The notes under the pieces are model-generated. The model searched no databases. It was not told the origin of the DNA and saw nothing but the letters and a program-made list of their open reading frames with translations. Positions 1 to 7,410 of a DNA stretch of 17,777 bases are shown one piece after another (positions within the stretch are counted from its first letter, which is position 1; each line of letters starts with the position of its first letter). This DNA is from Candidatus Sulfotelmatobacter sp. (GTDB taxonomy: Bacteria; Acidobacteriota; Terriglobia; Terriglobales; Acidobacteriaceae). Both the position numbers and the translations under genes were made by a program. The stretch lies in NCBI GenBank assembly GCA_030037515.1, contig JASHRE010000377.1:1-17777 (forward strand), read 5' to 3'.

Positions 1-197
1 CGAGCGAGATTTGAGTCTCCTCGCCGCACACTGTTGGAGGCTCGGGGGAGCGAGCGCTAAACGCCTAGTCCTCGGCTACCGCGACAAACGCTCCGGTCTG
101 AACGTGATCGAAAGACGTCGAAATTTGAAGTGAAATCGACTTGCAACAGTTGGGATTAGGCGCTTAGCGCGAAACTCGGACAAAATAATTGTCGATA

Positions 198-383
198 TCA
201 AGCAGCGATTCCCAGCTCCTGGAATACGGCGCACATCTCGGCTCGAATGGTGTAGTAATGAGCGTCGATTGGGGCCGGGTTTCGGGGCCGTCGGCTTCTC
301 CGATGATCGTTCAGCAGGATGCGGCCGAAGCAACGGTAGTGGAATCGAATATGATCTTTGTGGTGCTCGTAGAAAGCGTTCAT
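198..383 (-). pseudogene. Truncated N-terminus of a probable repeat-family (transposase-like) protein
   Basis: The first 25 residues, beginning MNAFYEHHKDHIRFHYRC and ending RILLN (383 down to about 309), resemble from memory the N-terminus of a multi-copy family found in Acidobacteriota and other soil bacteria, probably associated with mobile elements. After that the reading becomes basic and low in complexity (DHRRSRRPRNP) and stops at 198, so the body of the protein is missing. The start is convincing: ATG at 381-383 is preceded by AAGGAG (391-396 read on the minus strand) with 7 bases between. A good ribosome binding site on a protein that ends after 61 residues is what a truncated or recombined mobile gene looks like. 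A REP-like inverted repeat lies about 80 bp upstream. The family assignment is recalled, not searched, and the function is unknown. Confidence 0.45.
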
Positions 384-390
384 GGGTCAG

Positions 391-396
391 CTCCTT
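391..396 (-). promoter_or_regulatory. Ribosome binding site of the truncated repeat-family gene
   Basis: On the minus strand this reads AAGGAG, 7 bases before the ATG at 381-383. It is the main reason to believe the short reading frame began as a real gene. Confidence 0.55.
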
Positions 397-463
397 GTCG
401 TGAGAAAACAAAAAGCTTAACTGGCGGGCGCTTCTTCGAGCCCGTTGAACTCTGGTTTAACTC

Positions 464-532
464 CTAGCCAAGGGCTTCGCCCTCTATTGCTCTCTAACCC
501 TATGGGATATCAAGGGCGAAGCCCTTGGCTAG
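464..532. repeat. Nested inverted repeat, REP-doublet (REPIN)-like
   Basis: The 20-base arm at 464-483 is the perfect reverse complement of the arm at 513-532, with a 29-base loop (484-512). Each arm is also a small hairpin by itself: AGGGC-TTC-GCCCT at 471-483, and CAAGGGC-GAA-GCCCTTG at 511-527. Two short palindromic units in inverted orientation are the layout of REP doublets, which are non-autonomous elements mobilised in trans by a transposase. No second full copy was seen in this window. It could also act as a bidirectional transcription terminator, but there is no T-tract on either side. It sits in the 326-base gap between the truncated repeat-family gene and the alpha/beta hydrolase. 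Confidence 0.6.
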
Positions 533-709
533 TCGGCCCCCTTGTGCTTATCTTTGAACTCTGAGCACAGATTACCCTGTTTACCCCAATGAGGTATTTA
601 TCTGTGATCCGGGAGCAGAAAAAAATCCTCTATATCTCGCGATGCGCTCTCGACAGTCGTCGTGCTACGATTTTTCTCATCGCATCCAATTTGGAAAGGA
701 GTGGCACTC

Positions 710-1399
710 ATGAAAAATGTCGTTCTGGTCCACGGTGGTTTTGTGGACGGCGCAGGCTGGGAAGGCGTCTACAAAATCCTCAAGAAGAAGGGTTATAAGG
801 TAAGCATTGTCCAAAACCCAACCATTTCACTCCACGACGACGTGAAGGCAACCAAGCGCATCCTTGAGTCCCAGGATGGTCCAGCCATTCTCGTCGGTCA
901 TTCCTACGGGGGAGCGGTGATCACCGAAGCGGGAACCCACCCGAACGTTGCCGCCCTCGTATACATCACCGCCTTTGCTCCGGACAAAGGTGAGTCCGTT
1001 GGCGCACTCATCAAAAACCCGCCACCCGGCGCGCCGGTGCCGCCGATTGCGCCGCCGCAGGATGGATTCCTGTTCCTGGACAAGAAGGCGTTTCCCGCAT
1101 CCTTTGCCGCGGACGTTGATCCGGAGAAAGCCGCATTCATGGCTGATTCTCAGGTGCCGTGGGGACTTGAAGCTGTCAATGGCGCGATTACCGAACCGGC
1201 GTGGCGAACGAAGCCGAGCTGGTATTTGGTTGTCACTGAGGACAAGATGATTCCGCCGGACGCGCAGCGTGCTATGTCGAAAAGAGCGGGCTCCAAGGTG
1301 GTCGAAGTCCGAGGCAGCCATGCCATCTACGTGTCGCAGCCTCAGGCCGTTGCAGCCCTTGTTGAAGAGGCTGCCACGGCTAAGGTCAAGGCCGCTTAG
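710..1399 (+). CDS. Alpha/beta hydrolase
   Basis: This 229-residue protein is a small soluble serine hydrolase of the alpha/beta fold (AB hydrolase-1/6 type, near esterase and haloalkane-dehalogenase-like enzymes). It opens directly into the first strand and the oxyanion loop (HGG at 8-10). The nucleophile elbow is GHSYGG with Ser65, the catalytic histidine is in RGSHAIY (His204), and the acid is probably Asp178 in TEDKMIPPDAQ. There is no signal peptide, so it is cytoplasmic. The start was chosen at ATG 710 because AAGGAG at 696-701 lies 8 bases upstream; the frame is open to 662 but has no better site. The proline-rich lid segment (104-116, PPPGAPVPPIAPP) is where substrate choice usually lies. 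It stands alone, with no partner gene on either side, and the substrate cannot be told from sequence. Confidence 0.92.
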   Translation: MKNVVLVHGGFVDGAGWEGVYKILKKKGYKVSIVQNPTISLHDDVKATKRILESQDGPAILVGHSYGGAVITEAGTHPNVAALVYITAFAPDKGESVGALIKNPPPGAPVPPIAPPQDGFLFLDKKAFPASFAADVDPEKAAFMADSQVPWGLEAVNGAITEPAWRTKPSWYLVVTEDKMIPPDAQRAMSKRAGSKVVEVRGSHAIYVSQPQAVAALVEEAATAKVKAA

Positions 1400-2273
1400 A
1401 TCGCCAAACCTCTCGGGAGAGCGGTTTCCTCGCGCCCTCCCCCTAGAAACAGGCGAACAGCGTATTCCGACTGCCCAGCTTTGGAGAACCACGCCAGCAG
1501 AAAAGAAAGCTGCTAGCCGAAGAAAAGAAGTCGCGGCGGTTTGGTCCCTTCGGGGACGGTGGAGAGCCTTTTCGACGTGTGGGCAATCTCAGCCTCGTTA
1601 ACGCAGACGGCGACCGACTCAGTTGGGAGTCAACGACCGGCGAGAGCACATCGGCGAGATGAGGCTAGCGAAGTGCGCATCTTGCCTTCGCAATCGATTA
1701 CCCGGACCGCCCACTGCCTCGCAACGTTTACGTCGAAGACGGGGTACTTGACGGACTTGACGTCATGTCACGACGCCAGCGCCAAGCAAGCGTCGGAAAT
1801 ATCCGGTCTACAAACTGGTCGGCCACGCGCTACTCATCTGCGAGTTCGTCGGGAGGACAGAGATGAGCACCGCAAGCCCACGCTCTTTGATGGTGGTGCC
1901 CCGACATCGCAAATCCGAGAATAACCAGGTCGGTTCGTACCAGCAAACTCGGAGAACGATAAGGGTTTCGATACTCGGAAAGGCGCGAGCCCGCGACTGC
2001 TCCCGATTTTCTTGCACCCAAATGGGACAGGGTCAGACGACATCTACAACGTCGCATTTGGTGCCCGTCAATGGTAGCGGGTTGCTACAGCCAATTTGCG
2101 GACTTGAATGTCGGCGGTGACCCCGAGGCTGGGAGCCGAATTTGTTATGGAACGATGATGATAGCCTTTAGACCTGGTCGATTTGAATTGGGGCGCCCCT
2201 TACCTGAGTTGGAACACGACGTTCATTTGCGCACGGTAGGATGTGTCCGAGATAATGGAGCAAAGGAGTAGAT
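1400..2273. other. Long gap without a convincing gene
   Basis: No reading frame here has a good start, a recognisable domain, or coding-like composition. An imperfect hairpin (AAACC TCTC ... GAGA GC GGTTT, 1406-1427) just after the hydrolase stop, followed by TTCCT, may be a weak terminator. At 1544-1557 a five-base-pair stem closed by a TTCG tetraloop (GTCCC/GGGAC) could be part of a structured RNA or a repeat. The rest looks like decayed DNA; no tRNA was recognised. Confidence 0.4.
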
Positions 2274-2675
2274 ATGAAACAGAGCATGATAGCCGTGTTG
2301 ACTCTGGCATCGGTAACATCGATTGCTTTTGCACAGGACTGGTATCACGATCGGGATGAGCGCTACCATGGCGACCAATGGCGGCCTCACGTGTTCTCTT
2401 ATGTCAGGCAAGATGTTGAGCATATCTGGAGTGCTCGAAATGCGAGCGAAAAAGAAAATGCGCGTCTTGACAAGACCAAGGAGGAACTCACCAAAATGCA
2501 GGCCGACCTCGATCAAGGCCGTTTCGACAACGGTCTTCTGAATGACGCCATTGATTCGCTCAAAAAGTCGGCTAACGACCAACGGCTTTCTCCCCGCGAT
2601 CGAGATGTGTTGAACGACGATGTCAACCGGCTCCACGATTTCCAGCTCAACCACAACCACTGGACTCACGACTAG
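2274..2675 (+). CDS. Small secreted helical protein of unknown function
   Basis: A 133-residue precursor. The start is ATG 2274 with AAAGGAG at 2262-2268, five bases upstream. Residues 1-20 (MKQSMIAVLTLASVTSIAFA) form a clear Sec signal peptide with an AFA/Q cleavage site, so the mature protein, about 113 residues, is exported. It opens with an Asp/His/Tyr/Trp-rich segment (DWYHDRDERYHGDQW). This is followed by a charged, heptad-like helical region, roughly 45-120, containing LDKTKEEL, LNDAIDSL and RLSPRDRDVLNDDVNRLHDF, and it ends in a His-rich tail (NHNHWTHD). The pattern matches a family of small uncharacterised exported proteins that I recall from Acidobacteriota. The His/Asp-rich ends could bind metal, which is inference only. 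It is flanked by non-coding DNA on both sides and appears monocistronic. Confidence 0.8.
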   Translation: MKQSMIAVLTLASVTSIAFAQDWYHDRDERYHGDQWRPHVFSYVRQDVEHIWSARNASEKENARLDKTKEELTKMQADLDQGRFDNGLLNDAIDSLKKSANDQRLSPRDRDVLNDDVNRLHDFQLNHNHWTHD

Positions 2676-3167
2676 TTGAGGTCGAAGTACCAATCCTGAG
2701 ATCAAGGACGACAAAACGTAACCGGCTGAGAACGCACAGCCGCCTCCATCGCCGATCGTACCCTTCGCAGAATGCAGTGTAGTCGGAAGATGACGCTCTC
2801 GGTCAGAACATCAGTTGAGAACATCAGTAAGGATGCGAGGCAAAGTCGCTCCCAAGGCGAGCCGTATCCCCAATTCGTGGGTTCAACTGTGAACCCGGGC
2901 GAGCATCGGGATGGCGACCTTGCTACTCGCAATTAACAAAAACGAAAACGACAATGCCGAGTGTCAAGAGCAAAGATCTTTGCATGTCACCCACCAGAGG
3001 CCGTTGCAAAGACATGACGACTGTGCCGATCCCCTGTCCGCGCTGGGATATGCAGCATGCATCTGACCGGCGAATGCGGTTCATATCCGAGCCCGCTGAT
3101 CCAGCCGAGTACGTGGAGGTAACCCGGCCACAACTCCCAGGACTGTTGATCAGGCCATGGCATCCGA
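2676..3167. other. Gap without a gene; short repeats and a hairpin
   Basis: No supported gene. AGAACATCAGT occurs twice in direct orientation at 2805-2815 and 2818-2828 (period 13). A seven-base-pair hairpin with a four-base loop (GGGTTCA/TGAACCC) lies at 2879-2896 without a T-tract. Downstream of the permease remnant on the minus strand, nothing resembling the rest of that permease was recognised, so it is deleted or fully decayed. Confidence 0.4.
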
Positions 3168-3790
3168 TCAGGACAAATCTGTTCTGCTCAAAGGGAACGA
3201 TGTTCGGTCATCGTCCAGGGTACGAAAGCTCCGAGGCATGACGCCCACGACATAAAAAAGGACCGCCTTTCAGCACGATGCTTTTCCCGACTATGCCCGG
3301 GTCGCGGTGAAACTCCTCAGACCACAAGCCGTTGCTTAGGATCACAACGCGAGGGGACGAATAGCTATCTTCATTTGGAAGAAAGGTGGGTCCGAGGGCA
3401 GCATGAACCCCGAGGATGTCGAAAAAGCTGGCCGAAACTGCCGTTCCATCCGCTTGCTCGGCGTCGGCGCGCCTGACTAGGTTGTGGTGGAAACCACAAT
3501 AGGCAGCCAGGTCAGTGAAGGCGAGGTTCTTCTCTTGAAAATCTAAGAAATTTGTCAGGAAAAAATCGCTTTGGTCGGCTTCGTGGTTCGGAGTCTGCTC
3601 GGGAACACACGGACCAACTCCTGCGGATTTGTGTAAGGCAGCGGTCTGAGGAGCAACGGACAAACGATGCTAAAAGCCGATGCCGTGCCTCCAATGCCAG
3701 GCGCGAGCGTGACGGCGACCGCTGCAAAGAATCCGTGTGCGTCCACAGATTTCGAAATGTTTGATCGAAAATGGCCGAGGGACATCTGAG
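3168..3790 (-). pseudogene. ADOP-family (MacB-like) ABC permease, N-terminal fragment, frameshifted
   Basis: The minus strand carries the N-terminal part of an acidobacterial ADOP permease split over three frames. Frame 1 (about 3734-3600) reads FFAAVAVTLAPGIGGTASAF then LLLRPLPYTNPQELVRVF, the usual first membrane helix and the segment after it. Frame 2 (about 3603-3256) reads SASFFDILGVHAALGPTF, VVILSNGLWSEEF and DPGIVGKSIVLKGGPF, the periplasmic MacB core domain. Frame 3 (from about 3255) continues as YVVGVMPRSFRTL and stops at 3168. The second shift falls exactly at a run of six A (3254-3259; T on the coding strand); removing one base restores GGPFYVVGVMP. An intact family member has about 800 residues, so most of the protein, including the C-terminal permease helices, is gone. 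Such permeases export or act mechanically on envelope substrates. This copy cannot function. Confidence 0.85.
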
Positions 3791-4207
3791 CAAAGCCAAA
3801 CGAACCGCCGATCCCGACAACTACAGGTGTTTGGTCAGTAGGTCGATATGAAGTCGGATGCAGGGTGAAAAGCAAGTGGCCGCCAGCCTGTTCTTCAAGC
3901 AATAAACGAAAGTGCATGCGTTTGGAAGCCTTGAAGTGAGCACACCCGGCAGCACGAAGAGATAACGCGCATCGGCTGATGAGAGGGTGGTGGAACTTTC
4001 TCCTCTGGAGGGCGTGCCTTTCTGATCGATGGGCACAATGCTCTCGATAGGCAAGAGCAGTTCAATCTCGTGAATGGCACGTCAATGGTGATGGGAGATG
4101 ATCTGGTCGTTCAACATCTGATTTCATCAATTATTCATGGGTTCGCGATTCTTCCCGTGCCTTTTTCGTGCAAACTGCGCCCCCATGCGTTCAGGAGGCA
4201 TGGTTCG
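3791..4207. other. Gap without a recognisable gene
   Basis: Short open frames exist on the minus strand upstream of the permease fragment (to 4080), but none shows a domain, ribosome binding site or plausible composition. This may be the decayed upstream part of the permease gene or of its neighbour. Confidence 0.3.
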
Positions 4208-4415
4208 ATGCAGGTTCGCCTGCCTTGCTTTTTTTCCTCGCCAGCGCGACCCTGCTGGGAGCTCAAGCGACGCCAGCTGTCTTTCGTCTCAGACCCGGCA
4301 CGCTTTTGCCATTGCTTCGCAGGTGATGTTGAACGAACCGGGCCAGCCGGTCAAGAACGACGGCCCCGACGCAGGCCGAAGGCGAAGTCGGCGGGTGCCC
4401 TTCATGGTCCGCTGA
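4208..4415 (+). pseudogene. Decayed small secreted protein, two frameshifts
   Basis: AGGAGG at 4193-4198 sits 9 bases before ATG 4208, an excellent start. The reading MQVRLPCFF then reaches a run of seven T (4229-4235). Moving to the neighbouring frame there gives FLASATLLGAQATPAVF, which together with the start makes a textbook signal peptide with cleavage near AQA. Adding one T would join the two. Around 4290-4310 a second shift is needed to reach the frame that reads FAIASQVMLNEPGQPVKNDG and ends at 4415. Read together, the pieces look like one small exported protein of about 70 residues. Neither piece is long enough to prove it, and the family is unknown. It lies just upstream of the histidine kinase. 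Confidence 0.45.
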
Positions 4416-4419
4416 TTCG

Positions 4420-4450
4420 GACTTTAACTTTAACTTTGACTCTAACTCTC
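4420..4450 (+). repeat. Imperfect hexamer tandem repeat
   Basis: About five units of the pattern (G/A)ACTTT, with later units changed to GACTCT and AACTCT, lie between the decayed secreted protein and the kinase. Such short arrays expand by slippage. It might affect expression of the kinase gene 80 bases downstream, but nothing in the sequence proves this. Confidence 0.6.
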
Positions 4451-4469
4451 ATGGATTTCCGATCGAGTC

Positions 4470-4492
4470 TGTCTGTTTCGAGTTCTGCAAGA
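4470..4492 (+). repeat. Exact 23-base copy of part of the kinase ATPase domain
   Basis: These 23 bases are identical to 6579-6601 inside the kinase gene, where they encode CLFRVLQ of the ATPase domain just before the N-box. The upstream copy is in the same reading frame as the kinase start at 4530, with no stop between, and reads CLFRVLQD. It may be a trace of a lost second kinase gene, or of a short duplication. Confidence 0.7.
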
Positions 4493-4529
4493 TAGACATT
4501 CTTTTTCAAATGTCCTAGACTCCATCGTT

Positions 4530-6881
4530 GTGCCGTGGTCTGCCGCAGATACCGCCAGCGCAGTGTCTCAACCCCTGATCAAGCCGGACTCTCCCATTTC
4601 AATTGTCGCAACCGCCACTGTCACGACAGTCCTTTGCTACTTCGCGGCGCTAGTTGGGGGAGTGCTCGTCTTGCGGCCGCAAATGTTGTGGCCTGTTTGG
4701 CCGGGCTGCGCTCTGCTGGTTGCGCTACTTTTACTCGCTGAGAGGAAGGTATGGCCCATCATAGCCACGGCAGGATTTGCTGGATTCTTGATATGTGACC
4801 TGCTGACCTTCGGCATGTCGTTTCGTGCCAGCAGCATCCTCATCTTGGCTGACACCATCGAGGTCTTTGTTGCGGCGGTAGGCTTGAGGTACGTCTTCGG
4901 CTGTGTGGTTCGGCTGGAGAGCATAGCCTCATTTGCAAATTATTTTCTGGTCGCCGTGATCCTGGCTCCGATTTGTGCGGCGTTTGTTTCTGCCACAGCT
5001 TTCCAAGGGGCCTATTGGATCTTTTGGAGAGGCGGCGTCTTAACGGAAGGATTAGCCCTTCTTACCGTCACGCCGGCAATCTTGGGTTTGGCGTATACAG
5101 TGACGGCCCGCCGACCTCACTCGACGGCTTACTGCCTGGAAGCAATGGCCATTATGGTTGGGCTGTTCATCTGCGGATACTTCACCTTTGCATCTTCAAC
5201 CACAAGCCGCCCAGAGATGCTTTATTCGCTGGTGCCGTTTCTGCTGTGGTCTGCTTTACGTTTCGGTGCGATGGGAACCTGCATTTCACTTGTAATCGTC
5301 GCCTTTGTCGCCATGTGGGGCGCCGTTCATGGGCATGGACCTTTCGTAGGACAAGGAACGATTAACGAGGTTTTCTCGCTCCAACTTTTCCTCCTGTTTG
5401 CGGCCACGCCCTTCATGTTTTTGGCCGCTCTAGTCGATGGTGATAAACAGGCGAAGGCGACAATCAAGGAAAGTGAAATCCGGTATCGCAGAATAGTTGA
5501 GACTGCAAACGAAGGAATCTGGCTTCTTGATTCGGAACTTCATACCTCGTATGTGAATCGACAGATGGCGCAGATGCTGGGATACGAGCTAAGAGAAATG
5601 ATCGGGCGTAGTGTGTTCGATTTCTATTTCTCGGAGGATGTTGAATATAAAAGGCAAGTCTTAAGCGGGCGGCGGCAAGGACGGTGCGAGCAGCTTGAGG
5701 AAAGGCTCCGGCGAAAGGACGGTTCGGAATTGTGGGTGCGAATGGCAGCATCCCCCCTGTTCAAAAACAACGGAGAATTCGAGGGGGCGCTGGCGATGAT
5801 GAGCGACGTCACGGAGCGCAAACGGGCCGAGGAGATACTGCACGAGAGCGAACAACGGTTCCGTTTGGTTGCCAGCACAGCACCGGTGATGATCTGGATG
5901 TCAGGACTGGACAAGGAGCCTACATATTTCAATCAGCGTTGGCTGGACTTTACGGGACTCTCGGAGGCCGAGCTCAAGAATGGACTAGCCGGAATTATCC
6001 ACGCTGAGGACTATCAGCGATGCCATGATGCTTATTGTCGTGGGTTCGATCAGCGGCAGCCCTTTAGAAAGGAATGCCGGTTGCGAAGGTACGATGGACA
6101 ATACCGATGGATGCTCGACATCGGGGTGCCAAGGTTTCATAAAGATGGATCCTTTGCTGGCTACATAGGTTCCTGTGTTGATGTCACCGACCACAAACTC
6201 GCGGAAGAGACGCTTTCGGGCATGAGCCGAAAACTGGTTGAAGCACAGGAACAAGAACGAGCCCGGATCGCAAGAGAGCTTCACGACGACATCGGTCAAA
6301 GACTGGCAATGTTGACAATCGATCTCGACCAAGTCCAACAAATCTGGCCTGATTTGCCCCCGGAAGTTTTGAGCCGCATGCTCGAGTTACGACAGCAGAC
6401 AAAACAGATATCGGCTGGGGTGCAATCCTTGTCGCACGACCTGCATTCCTCGCAGTTGGAACATCTCGGCGTCGTTACTGGCATCAAAAGCTGGTGCAGG
6501 GAATTCGGGGAGAGGCAGCGTATCCAAATCGACTTTGAACATGATGTTGAAGGCGGTTTTCCACCGGAAGTCGGCCTTTGTCTGTTTCGAGTTCTGCAAG
6601 AAGCTTTGCACAACGCTGCCAAGCACAGTGGCGTGAAACGCGTGAAAATAGGGCTAAGTGAAGACTCAGGAGAGGTTCATCTCCTGATCAGGGATTTTGG
6701 CAAGGGATTTGATTTGGAAGCAGCAAAGCATGGCAGAGGGCTGGGACTCACTAGCATGGGGGAGAGAGTTCGGCTGGTAAATGGAATGATCGAAATTCGG
6801 TCCAAGCCGATGGACGGGACCACCATCCACGTGCGCGTTCCCCTTGGCATGGAGCCAAACTCTCAACGGGCGGCCGGGTGA
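4530..6881 (+). CDS. Membrane sensor histidine kinase, MASE1-PAS-PAS-HisKA_3-HATPase
   Basis: A 783-residue inner-membrane sensor kinase of the NarL/DesK type. Residues about 25-305 form a multi-helix MASE1-like sensor domain (WPVWPGCALLVALLL, FLICDLLTFG, MLYSLVPFLLWSALRFG). Two PAS domains follow at about 315-430 and 438-556, each ending in the usual DVT motif. The dimerisation and phosphoacceptor helix is HisKA_3: ERARIARELHDDIGQRL with His585. The ATP-binding domain shows the N-box (QEALHNAAKHS, Asn695), the G1 box (DFGKGF, 722-727) and the G2 box (GRGLGL, 735-740). All key residues are present, so it should be active. The start is a GTG at 4530 with no clear ribosome binding site; the frame is open upstream to a stop at 4443-4445 without a better start. 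A receiver-only response regulator lies tail to tail, 40 bases beyond its stop, and is the obvious candidate partner. The MASE1 ligand is unknown. Confidence 0.93.
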   Translation: MPWSAADTASAVSQPLIKPDSPISIVATATVTTVLCYFAALVGGVLVLRPQMLWPVWPGCALLVALLLLAERKVWPIIATAGFAGFLICDLLTFGMSFRASSILILADTIEVFVAAVGLRYVFGCVVRLESIASFANYFLVAVILAPICAAFVSATAFQGAYWIFWRGGVLTEGLALLTVTPAILGLAYTVTARRPHSTAYCLEAMAIMVGLFICGYFTFASSTTSRPEMLYSLVPFLLWSALRFGAMGTCISLVIVAFVAMWGAVHGHGPFVGQGTINEVFSLQLFLLFAATPFMFLAALVDGDKQAKATIKESEIRYRRIVETANEGIWLLDSELHTSYVNRQMAQMLGYELREMIGRSVFDFYFSEDVEYKRQVLSGRRQGRCEQLEERLRRKDGSELWVRMAASPLFKNNGEFEGALAMMSDVTERKRAEEILHESEQRFRLVASTAPVMIWMSGLDKEPTYFNQRWLDFTGLSEAELKNGLAGIIHAEDYQRCHDAYCRGFDQRQPFRKECRLRRYDGQYRWMLDIGVPRFHKDGSFAGYIGSCVDVTDHKLAEETLSGMSRKLVEAQEQERARIARELHDDIGQRLAMLTIDLDQVQQIWPDLPPEVLSRMLELRQQTKQISAGVQSLSHDLHSSQLEHLGVVTGIKSWCREFGERQRIQIDFEHDVEGGFPPEVGLCLFRVLQEALHNAAKHSGVKRVKIGLSEDSGEVHLLIRDFGKGFDLEAAKHGRGLGLTSMGERVRLVNGMIEIRSKPMDGTTIHVRVPLGMEPNSQRAAG

Positions 6882-6921
6882 AACCGCGTATGGAAGTTGC
6901 TGGAACAGGGCACTCGGACGG

Positions 6922-7410
6922 TTAACCAATCCCCGCAATGAAAGTGATCAGCCACGGGAGCGTTGTCGGAGTCATACTCAACATCGTGGCTTGGAGGAAG
7001 TGATGTGCCAGGCTTGCGCTGATAAACCGCTTGCCTTCAAGAACCGCCTTTATGCCTCGCAATAAATCCTTCGCCGCATCGGACTTGACAACGTATCCGC
7101 CTGCCCCGGCACTCAAGGCTTCTGTCGCCCAGTCCACTGAGCAGTTTTGGCTCACGAAAAGGACTCTGGACGCAGGAGAAACCTCTCGGATTCGGCGAGC
7201 GACTTCGATTCCGTTGAGTGAGGGGAGGCCAACGTCCAACAGGATTAGGTCGGGTTGCAATTCTTCGGTTTTCCGAACTCCTTCGAGCCCGTCCGATGCC
7301 TCGCCGATCACTTGATATTCCGGCAGTCTTTGAAGTCTGGAAGAGACGAAAGAACGCCAGGGCTCGTAATCGTCCACGACCAGAACGCGGATTATTATGG
7401 ATGTAGCCAA
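6922..7410 (-). CDS. Receiver-domain response regulator without an output domain
   Basis: A 162-residue protein made of one CheY-like receiver domain. The acidic pair is Asp13-Asp14 (VLVVDDYEPW), the phosphorylation site is Asp59 (DLILLDVGLP), the switch residue is Ser87 (VLFVSQ) and the conserved lysine is Lys109 (GYVVKSDA). NarL-type regulators continue into a LuxR helix-turn-helix, but here the domain is followed only by about 35 unremarkable residues (to GIG at the C-terminus). It must therefore act through protein contacts or phosphotransfer, or it is a shortened NarL-type regulator. The only usable start is TTG at 7410: a stop lies 12 codons upstream in frame and there is no ATG or GTG between; no good ribosome binding site is seen. 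It converges on the MASE1 kinase gene, whose HisKA_3 class normally pairs with NarL-type receivers. Pairing is inference. Confidence 0.88.
   Translation of the reverse strand: MATSIIIRVLVVDDYEPWRSFVSSRLQRLPEYQVIGEASDGLEGVRKTEELQPDLILLDVGLPSLNGIEVARRIREVSPASRVLFVSQNCSVDWATEALSAGAGGYVVKSDAAKDLLRGIKAVLEGKRFISASLAHHFLQATMLSMTPTTLPWLITFIAGIG

Noticed and set aside
2..133. A plus-strand frame open from the window edge, ending in TGA at 131-133 (reads ...LVLGYRDKRSGLNVIERRRNLK).
   Set aside because: It could be the end of a gene entering from the left, but 43 residues show no recognisable family, and other frames are equally open there.
1541..1924. A 127-codon plus-strand frame in the gap after the hydrolase.
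   Set aside because: No ribosome binding site and no domain, with composition unlike the neighbouring genes. I also considered a tRNA because of the GTCCC-TTCG-GGGAC hairpin and found no cloverleaf.
1830..2057. Overlapping minus-strand frames rich in Arg, Cys and His.
   Set aside because: Three frames overlap in the same place with no start signal, which is typical of non-coding GC-rich DNA.
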